Under the pieces are notes generated by a model. The model was not told the origin of the DNA. It saw nothing but the letters and a program-made list of their open reading frames with translations, and did no database searches. Below, piece by piece: positions 36,707-45,488 of a DNA stretch of 64,000 bases (positions are counted from its first letter, which is position 1; every line of letters starts with the position of its first letter). A program made the position numbers and the translations under genes. This DNA comes from an uncultured Croceitalea sp. (GTDB lineage Bacteria; Bacteroidota; Bacteroidia; Flavobacteriales; Flavobacteriaceae): contig CANLXH010000002.1 in NCBI GenBank assembly GCA_947495075.1, positions 1,116,001-1,180,000 on the forward strand. Reading direction: 5' to 3'.

Positions 36707-39700
36707 GAAAAATAATAGAATATTTTATTAAGTATCATGTAGCGGTAAACGTAATTATCATTGCGTTTTTTGTCTTTGGCATTGTTGGTGCTTACAAATT
36801 AAAATCTTCATTTTTTCCATTAACAGAATCTCAAAATGTTTTAATAAGTATTGTTTACCCTGGTGCTTCACCGCAGGAGATAGAGGAGGGTATCGTTCTT
36901 AAGATAGAGGATAATCTTAAAGGATTACAAGGTGTAGATAGAGTTACTTCAACTTCACGTGAAAATTCTGGTTCCATTAATGTTGAAATCGAGAAGGGTC
37001 AGGATATAGATTTCATGTTATTGGAGGTAAAGAATGCAGTTGATAGAGTGCCTACATTCCCTACAGGAATGGAACCTTTGGTAGTCTCTAAATTAGAGGC
37101 AGTAAGGCAAACAATAAGTTTTTCAATAAGTGGTGATGCAATTTCTTTAGCTACGCTGAAACAGATTGGGAGACAAGTAGAAAACGATTTAAGAACACTA
37201 GATGGGATTTCTCAAATTGAAATATCTGGCTATCCAGAAGAGGAAATTGAGATTGCAGTTAATGAAAACAACCTACTAGCCTACAATGTTTCTTTTAATG
37301 AAGTTTCACAAGCCGTAGCTAATGCCAATATTTTAGTAACAGGTGGAAATATTAAGACCAATACCGAGGAATATCTTATACGAGCAAACAATCGTTCATA
37401 CTATGCTGATGAACTTTCTAATATAGTTGTTAGAGCTAATGCTTCTGGCCGTACCATTAGATTAAAAGATGTAGCAGAAATTCGTGACCGTTTCTCAGAA
37501 ACTCCTAATACAACTTATTTTAATGGTGATTTAGCTGTTAACGTTGCAATCACTAGTACCAATACGGAAGATTTAATAGGCTCGGCTGAGCGTGTAAAGA
37601 CGTATATCGAAGAATTCAATCAAAAATATAACAACGTACAACTTAGTGTAGTCGATGATAGATCCATAACGCTTACCCAGCGTACAGAATTATTGACAGA
37701 GAATGCCATTGTTGGGATGATATTGGTGCTTATCTTCCTTTCATTATTTTTAAATACAAGACTTGCCTTTTGGGTTGCTTTTGGCTTACCTGTTGCCTTT
37801 CTGGGAATGTTTGTTTTTGCTCCTTTATTTGGTGTAACTATTAATGTGTTATCCTTATTCGGGATGATTATTGTTATTGGTATTCTAGTAGATGACGGTA
37901 TTGTAATCGCCGAAAATATTTACCAACATTATGAAAAAGGTAAAAGCCCCATTAGAGCCGCTGTAGATGGTACTATGGAGGTAATACCTCCTATAGTTTC
38001 AGCAATAATAACTACTATACTGGCTTTTTCAATATTTCTATTTCTAGATGGTAGAATTGGTAATTTCTTTGGGGAAGTTTCTGTAATTGTAATTCTAACT
38101 TTAGTAGTTTCTTTAGTCGAAGCACTAATAATTTTACCAGCTCATTTAGCACATTCTAAGGCGCTTAGAAAGCAATCAGACAAACCAAAAAAGGGAATTG
38201 CAAGACTCTTTGCAAAGCTTAGGGTTATTAACCAAGTTGGCGATAAGTTTATGATTTGGATGCGAGATAAAATGTACAGCCCTGCCTTACGTTTTGCAAT
38301 AAATTATAAGATTTTGACTTTTTCATTTTTTGTAATGGCCTTAGTCTTAACTTTTGGTTCTATAGGTGGTGGAATTATTAGAACAGCTTTCTTTCCTAGA
38401 ATAGCTAGTGATAGAGTTGCAATTGAGTTATTAATGCCCAATGGAACAAATGAAAGGGTAACAGATTCTATTGTAAGTCTTATAGAGAATAAGGCAGCAA
38501 TCGTTAATAAAGAACTAACAGATAAGTATTTAAAAGGAACGGGAAAAGAACTTTTTGAGAACGTTATTAAAAGTGTAGGTCCAGGTTCTTCTTCGGGTAG
38601 AGTAGTAATTAATTTACTCCCTGGTGAAGAACGCCCAGATGAGGTTAGAGCAGATTTAGTAACCACACGTTTAAGAGAACTAGTTGGACCAGTAATTGGT
38701 GTAGAAAGTTTAGTGTATGGCTCTGGTGGTAACTTTGGAGGATCTCCAGTATCAGTCTCTTTGTTAGGGAATAATATACAAGAATTAAAAGCTGCAAAAA
38801 CAGAGTTGAAATCTGCGTTAGTAAATAATTCTTTACTTAAAGATGTTTCAGATAATGACCCTGCTGGCATTAAAGAAATTCAGTTAGAACTAAAAGAAAG
38901 TGCATATTTATTGGGATTAGATTTGAGAACAGTTATGGCTCAAGTGCGATCTGGTTTCTTTGGAATACAGGCACAGCGTTTTCAAAGAGGGCAAGATGAG
39001 ATTCGTGTATGGGTAAGATATGATAGGGAAAATAGATCTTCTATAACAGATTTAGATGAGATGAGGATTGTAACCCCTACAGGTGAAAGAGTTCCATTAA
39101 AAGAGATTGCTAATTATTCTATTGCCAGAGGTGATGTGGCTATAAATCATTTAGAAGGACAACGAGAAATACAAATTAATGCAGATTTAAAAGACCCTAA
39201 AACTACTAGTGCACCTGATGTGATGACTTGGGTTCAGGATGAGATTATGTCAGAGATACAATCAAAGTATCCAAGTGTAACCGCTAGTTACGAAGGTCAA
39301 AATAGGGAACGACTTAAACTAATGAATTCCCTTAATTTTGTTGGCCTTGCGGTTCTTTTTCTAATTTATATTACGATAGCATTTACATTTAGAAGCTTTA
39401 GTCAACCATTGCTATTATTATTGCTTGTTCCGTTTAGCTTAACTGCAGTATCATGGGGGCATTGGATTCATGGTTTCCCAATTAATATTTTATCCATGTT
39501 AGGTATTATCGCTTTAATAGGAATCATGGTGAATGATGGATTGGTTCTTATAGGTAAGTTTAATGGAAACCTAAGAGAAGGCATGCGTTTTGATGATGCC
39601 ATTTTTGAAGCTGGCAAGTCGCGATTTAGAGCAATTTTCTTAACATCAATCACTACAATAGCTGGTTTAGCTCCATTGCTGCTAGAAAAAAGTAGACAAG

Positions 39701-39969
39701 CACAATTCCTTAAACCTATGGCTATTTCTATTGCTTATGGTATTGGCTTTGCCACTATATTAACTCTTTTACTATTACCCTTGTTTTTATCTTTTAGTAA
39801 TAGTGCTAAAGTTGGGTTTAAATGGCTGGCTACTGGAGATAAAATCAGTAAAGAAGAGGTAGAACGAGCAATAAAGGAAAAAGTTGAAGAAGAACATATG
39901 AGCGAAGAAGGCATGACTACAAATATGGTTAATGAAACTCGTAAGAATAAACTAGAAGAAACGTATTAA
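36703..39969 (+). CDS. RND-family inner-membrane efflux pump
   Basis: A 1088-residue RND transporter with twelve membrane helices in two halves. The proton-relay Asp pair is visible in the fourth helix (GILVDDGIVIAENIY), and the second half has the matching GIMVNDGLVLIG. Two large periplasmic porter regions follow the first and seventh helices. It lacks the acidic/Met features of CusA-type metal pumps, so it is more likely an HAE-type pump for organic compounds or lipids. It shares one base with the following TolC-like gene. Confidence 0.94.
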   Translation: MRKIIEYFIKYHVAVNVIIIAFFVFGIVGAYKLKSSFFPLTESQNVLISIVYPGASPQEIEEGIVLKIEDNLKGLQGVDRVTSTSRENSGSINVEIEKGQDIDFMLLEVKNAVDRVPTFPTGMEPLVVSKLEAVRQTISFSISGDAISLATLKQIGRQVENDLRTLDGISQIEISGYPEEEIEIAVNENNLLAYNVSFNEVSQAVANANILVTGGNIKTNTEEYLIRANNRSYYADELSNIVVRANASGRTIRLKDVAEIRDRFSETPNTTYFNGDLAVNVAITSTNTEDLIGSAERVKTYIEEFNQKYNNVQLSVVDDRSITLTQRTELLTENAIVGMILVLIFLSLFLNTRLAFWVAFGLPVAFLGMFVFAPLFGVTINVLSLFGMIIVIGILVDDGIVIAENIYQHYEKGKSPIRAAVDGTMEVIPPIVSAIITTILAFSIFLFLDGRIGNFFGEVSVIVILTLVVSLVEALIILPAHLAHSKALRKQSDKPKKGIARLFAKLRVINQVGDKFMIWMRDKMYSPALRFAINYKILTFSFFVMALVLTFGSIGGGIIRTAFFPRIASDRVAIELLMPNGTNERVTDSIVSLIENKAAIVNKELTDKYLKGTGKELFENVIKSVGPGSSSGRVVINLLPGEERPDEVRADLVTTRLRELVGPVIGVESLVYGSGGNFGGSPVSVSLLGNNIQELKAAKTELKSALVNNSLLKDVSDNDPAGIKEIQLELKESAYLLGLDLRTVMAQVRSGFFGIQAQRFQRGQDEIRVWVRYDRENRSSITDLDEMRIVTPTGERVPLKEIANYSIARGDVAINHLEGQREIQINADLKDPKTTSAPDVMTWVQDEIMSEIQSKYPSVTASYEGQNRERLKLMNSLNFVGLAVLFLIYITIAFTFRSFSQPLLLLLLVPFSLTAVSWGHWIHGFPINILSMLGIIALIGIMVNDGLVLIGKFNGNLREGMRFDDAIFEAGKSRFRAIFLTSITTIAGLAPLLLEKSRQAQFLKPMAISIAYGIGFATILTLLLLPLFLSFSNSAKVGFKWLATGDKISKEEVERAIKEKVEEEHMSEEGMTTNMVNETRKNKLEETY

Positions 39970-41351
39970 TGCGCACGTTATATTTTATCCTAATAGCTCT
40001 TTTAGTAAACCCTTTAGTTGCACAAGAGCAAGTGCTTTCAAAAGAAGAAGCTGTTAAATTAATGTTGGAAAGCAATTTTGGAGTTAAGATTGCAAAGAAT
40101 AATGTTAAAGTAGCGGAGAATAATAAAAGACTATTGAATTCTGGCTTTTTGCCAACACTTACTGGTAGTGCAGGTGCGAATTATCAACGAGATGATTCAA
40201 CTTTTGAATTTCCTGGGCAATTTTTAAGAGATGAGGATGGTAATGCATTAACTGATGGCGATGGAAACCCTATCTCAAGGCCTGATGCAGAATTGTACAA
40301 AGCAGAAGCTCAAAGATACAATGCAAGGCTAACAGCTAATTATACTTTATTTGATGGATTAGGTAGGTTGTATAATTACAAACGTTTAAAGGAGGAATAT
40401 AACCTATCGGAACTACAGGCGAGAGAGACTATAGAAAATACGATGCTTCAATTATTTACTGTCTATTTTGAGGTGGCTAGGCTTTCAGAAAACATAGGTG
40501 TTATTCAGGAAACTTTTGAAAATACAAAAACTAGATTACAACGAGCAAATTATAGTTTTGAATACGGCCAAACCAATAAATTAGATGTGCTTAATGCGGA
40601 AGTAGATTTGGTGAATGACAGTATAACCTTGATGAATGAGAGGCAAACCTTGAAAAATACACAAAGAGATTTAAATGTACTTTTAAATACAGATTTGGAA
40701 CAGCTCTTTGTCGCAGATACTACTATAAATTTTACTAATCCAGTTGTTTTAGATGAGTTTTTAAGTAATGGAGAAAGTAACAATATAAGTATGCTCCAAG
40801 CTGAAAAAAACATTATGATTAATGATTATAATCTAAAGGCTGGAAAGTCTATACTGCTTCCTACGGTTGGATTAACTGGTTTTTATGGATGGAATTTAAA
40901 TCAAAATGCCCCAGGAGCTTTTTTCCCAGGAGTAAACGTAAACAATAGAAGAAATTTTGGTTTGGGAGCTACTTTAACTTGGAACCTTTTTGATGGTGGA
41001 AATGGTATTACACAAATTAAGAATGCAAAAATTTTGTTGAATTCTCAAGAAGCCTTAGAACAACAGGTAAAACAAGAAATACGTAGGGATATTGCTAATG
41101 CAAAAGGCAATTATGACAATAGATTACAAGTGTATCAATTACAAGAGCAAAACGTTACTACGGCAACCAACAATTATGAACGTTCTAACGAGCGTTATAA
41201 ATTGGGGCAAATTTCTTCTGTGGAATTAAGACAAGCACAAATTAATTTATTGAATGCGAGGACCAGTAAAAATCTTGCAAAATATAATGCCAAGCTTGCC
41301 GAATTACAATTATTACAGTTGACAGGGCAGTTATTGAATGTAGATTTATAA
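39969..41351 (+). CDS. TolC-family outer-membrane efflux channel
   Basis: A 460-residue protein: signal peptide (about 1-18, LVAQ), then two structurally repeated halves of long helices with strands such as ARLTANYTLFDGLGRLYNY and LGATLTWNLFDGGNGITQI, as in TolC. It provides the outer-membrane exit duct for the RND pump. Its start overlaps the pump stop by one base, so the three genes form one tripartite efflux operon. Confidence 0.93.
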   Translation: MRTLYFILIALLVNPLVAQEQVLSKEEAVKLMLESNFGVKIAKNNVKVAENNKRLLNSGFLPTLTGSAGANYQRDDSTFEFPGQFLRDEDGNALTDGDGNPISRPDAELYKAEAQRYNARLTANYTLFDGLGRLYNYKRLKEEYNLSELQARETIENTMLQLFTVYFEVARLSENIGVIQETFENTKTRLQRANYSFEYGQTNKLDVLNAEVDLVNDSITLMNERQTLKNTQRDLNVLLNTDLEQLFVADTTINFTNPVVLDEFLSNGESNNISMLQAEKNIMINDYNLKAGKSILLPTVGLTGFYGWNLNQNAPGAFFPGVNVNNRRNFGLGATLTWNLFDGGNGITQIKNAKILLNSQEALEQQVKQEIRRDIANAKGNYDNRLQVYQLQEQNVTTATNNYERSNERYKLGQISSVELRQAQINLLNARTSKNLAKYNAKLAELQLLQLTGQLLNVDL

Positions 41352-41352
41352 G

Positions 41353-41535
41353 ATGTTTGAGCACTTTTTTCAATGTCCATATTGCTGGGAAGAAATATCT
41401 ATGCTTTTAGACAGCTCTATTTCAAATCAGATTTATGTTGAGGACTGTGAAGTCTGTTGCAACCCCATTGAAATAAATCCACAATTTCAAGAAAACGAAT
41501 TAACTGCTTTTGAAGCTCGGGATATAGAGCAATAA
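41353..41535 (+). CDS. CPxCG-motif small cysteine-rich protein
   Basis: A 60-residue protein beginning one base after the channel gene. Two Cys pairs, QCPYCWEE (8-11) and DCEVCCNP (32-35), suit a zinc-ribbon fold; the layout matches the CPXCG family of small cysteine-rich proteins. No function is known. Being cytosolic, it is unlikely to be part of the efflux complex and may simply be co-transcribed. Confidence 0.82.
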   Translation: MFEHFFQCPYCWEEISMLLDSSISNQIYVEDCEVCCNPIEINPQFQENELTAFEARDIEQ

Positions 41536-41570
41536 AAAAGCTCCAGATTTCTCTAAAGATTCTGTAATAA

Positions 41571-41620
41571 CAGAAACTGGACTCGAACCAGCAATCTTCG
41601 GGTTATGAGCTTGAAGGAAC
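41571..41620 (-). pseudogene. Degenerate 3' half of a tRNA-Met
   Basis: The minus strand shows an anticodon loop CTCATAA (anticodon CAU) in the context CTTCAAGCTCATAACCCGAA, followed by a T-arm GCTGG-TTCGAGT-CCAGT. Two A-C mismatches break the anticodon stem (TCAAG against CCCGA, where TCGGG is expected). No matching D-arm or acceptor stem can be folded upstream. It is therefore a remnant, not a working tRNA. A retained tRNA 3' half is what integration at a tRNA gene leaves behind. Confidence 0.65.
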
Positions 41621-41911
41621 ACCTATATTTCCTGCTTAGGATGCTTGTTTCATCAAAAATCGTGTACTCTGATTAATGTTATTAAAAGCAGAAAAATCAT
41701 TTTAATTTCTTGTGCATGTTCTAAAAACATTTGAGTATTTGGATAGTTACTATTAATTTGATATTTCCCTTCACACAGATATTTTTATCGATAAGCATAC
41801 ATTGTTTGTATTATGGAAACTTAAAATATTGGATTTCACCATTTTTTATACTAAATCTAAAGGAATTAATCATTTGACAATCAATCTAATAAATCAAATT
41901 TCAAGATTTGC

Positions 41912-41948
41912 TGCAGAAAAACCATAAAATTTCTATGGTTTTTCTGCA
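41912..41948. repeat. 15-bp inverted repeat upstream of the RHS gene
   Basis: 41912-41926 pairs perfectly with 41934-41948 around a 7-base loop. The arms are TGCAGAAAAACCATA and its complement. It lacks a terminal T run but has T5 inside the 3' arm, so it could act as a terminator, an operator or a remnant end of an element. Confidence 0.75.
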
Positions 41949-42065
41949 ATGGCATATAAAAATCTTTGGCTAACTTTTAACATGCGAAGCACTTATTTTA
42001 TCGCTCGTATTTTAAAAACCAATTAAAAGTTTATCATTTTAATACTAACAACCAAACTTTCATTA

Positions 42066-45000
42066 ATGTTTAAATTTCAATTTTTAAGACATGACCTTAG
42101 TGGTTTATGTTCGAGTATTCTATTTCTTTTTGGTTATACTATATTTTCTCAAGATATAAGTTTACCTCAACTAACGCCTCCTTCCCCGACGGTATCTAAC
42201 TTAATGAGTTTTGAGGAAGTTCCTGTTGATTATTACACAGGGCAACCGGATATAGGCATTCCATTATTCTCTAAAAAATTGAACGGTAACTTAGGGATGA
42301 CTATTGCTTTGAAATATCATACTTCTGGTGTGAAAATTGATAATAGGTCTGGATGGACTGGCACAGGATGGTCTTTATTTGCTGGAGGCTCAATCTCAAG
42401 AACTGTTCGCGGCACACCTGACGAGTTTCAAAAAGGCCCAAACTCATCAACTAAGACAGGAGTGTTGCACAATCCTGACTTTTGGGATTATGACAATATT
42501 AGTGCTTACGACAAGGCCGAATTCAATTGGAACGCCATAGGCACTCCCATTGATGAGTATGACTCGCAATTAGATTTGTATCAATTCAATGTTATGGGAA
42601 TCTCTGGAAGGTTTGTAATAGTACTTGAAAGTGGAGGTCTAAAGGCGAAACTATTAGATAAAAGCCAAAATGTAAAGATTAATATTAATTACAATACTAC
42701 ATCATATGACATCAGTAGCTTTGAACTTATTGATGCCTATGGGCATAAATATTTATTTGATGTAGTAGAAGAAACGTATTCTCAGCCTGTTTATGGCTTT
42801 ATACCACAAGGTAATTCTGGAGGAGGCACTATTCCGGCATCAGGAACTTCCAACGACTACACTAATACTTCATCCTGGCATTTAAAAACCATTAATAATA
42901 GTAATGGGATTACCCTTGTAACCTTAAATTATAATGATAGCAATGAAAGTTATGTAGCTTCATTTTCAAGAACTACAAATATCATTACTGAATATACTGG
43001 GAACCTATATGATATGACCTCGAATGTATACAATCAATCTATTTTAAGACCAAGTGTTTCTATTCTATCTCTAAGCACAACTGCTTATACCAAAAAATTG
43101 TCCAGTATAGTCTTTAGAGACGGTACCAAATTAGAATTCACATCCATTGGCGGTCATCCAGAAACTAATGGAAATATGCTCAAGGATGTAATCATAAAGA
43201 ACACCAATAATCAGGAGTTTAAGAGATTTACATTGGAATATGAGACTACGGATAGGCTTTGGTTAGATAAGGTTAAAGAAATTGCAGATGGTACAAATTT
43301 AATAACCGATTTATCATATTATCAAAAAGAAAATCTTCCAGAATTCAATTCTGAAAGTGATGATTGGGGATATACAGATGGTGCAATAGGAACAATATCT
43401 TCTTGTCAGCCTTCAAATTTTGACATTGATGCCATAAAATATGGTTTGTTGACTTCTATTGAATACCCTACCAATGGCAGAAAGGAGTTTGTTTTTGAAC
43501 ATAATACTTTTGCTTATGAAGGAAACAGTTTGCTTCCATCTGATAATTTTTTACAGTATAATCCCAATAACATTTCCAATGCAAGTCACGTAGAAAATCA
43601 CTCTGCATCGGGAAGTGGTGGTATTGGAACTAGTACACCAACTACTTTTACTTTAGGATATAACCAGGAAGTGCTGCTTTCTTCCGTTTTGAATGGAAGT
43701 TATAGTAATGAAATTATTGGCAATAGCAGGATTGTAATATCCAATAATTCAAATTTTGAAACTGAGGTGCTCTTAGAGGACACAATTCAGAATTGCTTTC
43801 CTTTAAATTTAGAAAGTGGAACTTATGACATATGGTTAAAAACCATAAATTTAAATGCTAACAATACCTATACGTTAAATACAACTCTCAGGGTATATTA
43901 CAGCAATCAAAATCCTAGCTCAATTGAAGAGGCTCTTGGTGGAGGTGTTCGTATAAAAGAGATTCGCTTTAATGATTTTGAAACGCCTTTTACTCCTGAA
44001 AAAACTATTACTTACTCATATCGAGAAGAGAATAATCTAAACCGCTCATCTGGTAGTATCGATGCTAAACTTGGAAACATAACCATAGAATATAGCCTGA
44101 ATACTCTAAAATATTTGTTTAGTACAACAACTAACTACGCAAGTAACCTGGCTCCTAGGAACGTAAGGTATAATGTTAAAACAAAAGGCAATTCTGCACA
44201 ACTTACCAAAGGCGGTTATGTTGGATACAAGAATGTTATTGTAAGTGAAACAAATAATGGAAAAACAGTATATAATTATACTTCTCCCCAAGATTATCCA
44301 ACGCCAAGTAGTTCTTTAACCTACCCTTTTGTACCAGCACCTAACTTGGATTTTAAAAGGGGCTTATTACTAAAACAACGTGTTTATAACAATAACAATC
44401 AGATAGTTTCTGAAAAAGAGAATACCATTTATACTTTTGAAGAGGATGTTATTGCTCCATCTTTTAGAGTATATGATAATGAATATTGTCAATGGCGACA
44501 ATTCTATGATGAATACTCCTCATATTATAACAAAGTATATCACGAAGGCAAAGTACCTTATTGTGGTGCTTTTCCGTGTATTAGTCCATCATCATTAGAG
44601 AATTGTGGTTCTCTTCCAATCTTTGCATTAAAGGACTATATTAAAACAGGTTGGGCACAGTTAAAAGAAACTAACAATAAAGAATATTTTTATGATGCTC
44701 AAGGAGTTCCTAAAATTGTTGAAAGCAGGCAGACTTTTGATTACAATACCACCAATTTCCAAATAGATACACAGCATCAATTTATTGAGGAAAAAGGCAT
44801 TGAAAAAGATTATAAGACTAAAATATATTATGCAATTAATACCATACCTTCGGATTACCAAGGGGCTTCATCTACTTTAACAAAAATGCAAGCTCTAAAT
44901 ATGATAAACAATCCTGTGTACACCATATCATATTTAGACAATACTATCATTTCCAAGCAGCAAACAATATTTAATGAATTTAATGCTGATAAGCTTGATA

Positions 45001-45455
45001 TTAAAGAAGTATGGACCGAAAAAAATGGAGATAATACTACTCTAGAAATGCGTGTTGAATACTTATCCTATGATGAAGTTGGAAACCCCTTAGAGCTTGC
45101 CAGAGAGAATGGTCCTCCCATTTCATTTGTATGGGGATTTAACAAAACCCTTCCTGTAGCCAAACTAGAAAATGCAACAAGAGCTCAGATAGAAGCATTA
45201 TCTGGGTTTGGGTCTGGTTTTCATGCCAGTGCTGGCAACCTTACTACAAGTCAGGAATCTGCCTTACGCGGTTTATCAAATACTATGGTAACAACATATA
45301 TTTATGATGCATTAAATGGACCATTGTCGGTTACTGACCCACGAGGAAATACCACAAAATTCACATATGATGGTTTTGGTAGACTTAAAGAGACTAGAGA
45401 TGTAAATAATAAGCTTGTTACGGTCTATGAATACCATTACAAAAACCAACAATAG
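42066..45455 (+). CDS. RHS/YD-repeat protein, first component of the toxin locus
   Basis: A 1129-residue exported protein (signal segment to about residue 30, TIFSQ). The N-terminal region (PVDYYTGQPDIGIPLFSKKL, HTSGVKIDNRSGWTGTGW) is the shell-type start often seen in Bacteroidota RHS proteins. The C-terminal 150 residues carry YD-type repeats (TTYIYDALNGPLSVTDPRG, TKFTYDGFGRLKETRD). It has no RHS core or toxin tail. It is followed after 33 bases by the DUF6443/RHS protein, and the pair probably forms one encapsulating shell. Secretion route is not evident; no T9SS C-terminal domain was seen. Confidence 0.85.
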   Translation: MFKFQFLRHDLSGLCSSILFLFGYTIFSQDISLPQLTPPSPTVSNLMSFEEVPVDYYTGQPDIGIPLFSKKLNGNLGMTIALKYHTSGVKIDNRSGWTGTGWSLFAGGSISRTVRGTPDEFQKGPNSSTKTGVLHNPDFWDYDNISAYDKAEFNWNAIGTPIDEYDSQLDLYQFNVMGISGRFVIVLESGGLKAKLLDKSQNVKININYNTTSYDISSFELIDAYGHKYLFDVVEETYSQPVYGFIPQGNSGGGTIPASGTSNDYTNTSSWHLKTINNSNGITLVTLNYNDSNESYVASFSRTTNIITEYTGNLYDMTSNVYNQSILRPSVSILSLSTTAYTKKLSSIVFRDGTKLEFTSIGGHPETNGNMLKDVIIKNTNNQEFKRFTLEYETTDRLWLDKVKEIADGTNLITDLSYYQKENLPEFNSESDDWGYTDGAIGTISSCQPSNFDIDAIKYGLLTSIEYPTNGRKEFVFEHNTFAYEGNSLLPSDNFLQYNPNNISNASHVENHSASGSGGIGTSTPTTFTLGYNQEVLLSSVLNGSYSNEIIGNSRIVISNNSNFETEVLLEDTIQNCFPLNLESGTYDIWLKTINLNANNTYTLNTTLRVYYSNQNPSSIEEALGGGVRIKEIRFNDFETPFTPEKTITYSYREENNLNRSSGSIDAKLGNITIEYSLNTLKYLFSTTTNYASNLAPRNVRYNVKTKGNSAQLTKGGYVGYKNVIVSETNNGKTVYNYTSPQDYPTPSSSLTYPFVPAPNLDFKRGLLLKQRVYNNNNQIVSEKENTIYTFEEDVIAPSFRVYDNEYCQWRQFYDEYSSYYNKVYHEGKVPYCGAFPCISPSSLENCGSLPIFALKDYIKTGWAQLKETNNKEYFYDAQGVPKIVESRQTFDYNTTNFQIDTQHQFIEEKGIEKDYKTKIYYAINTIPSDYQGASSTLTKMQALNMINNPVYTISYLDNTIISKQQTIFNEFNADKLDIKEVWTEKNGDNTTLEMRVEYLSYDEVGNPLELARENGPPISFVWGFNKTLPVAKLENATRAQIEALSGFGSGFHASAGNLTTSQESALRGLSNTMVTTYIYDALNGPLSVTDPRGNTTKFTYDGFGRLKETRDVNNKLVTVYEYHYKNQQ

Positions 45456-45488
45456 CCTATACTTTTCTAAAACATAAACCAACCTTCG

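Larger units (their letters stand above)
41536..42065. other. Gene-free junction between efflux operon and RHS locus
   Basis: 530 bases without a supportable protein gene. Near the left end is a degenerate 3' half of a tRNA-Met on the minus strand (41571-41620). At 41912-41948 is a 15-bp perfect inverted repeat. The rest is AT-rich with no recognised signal. No TAnnTTTG box was found before the RHS gene. Confidence 0.7.

Noticed and set aside
41571-41650. Functional tRNA-Met gene
   Set aside because: Two mismatches in the anticodon stem and no D-arm or acceptor stem on the 5' side.
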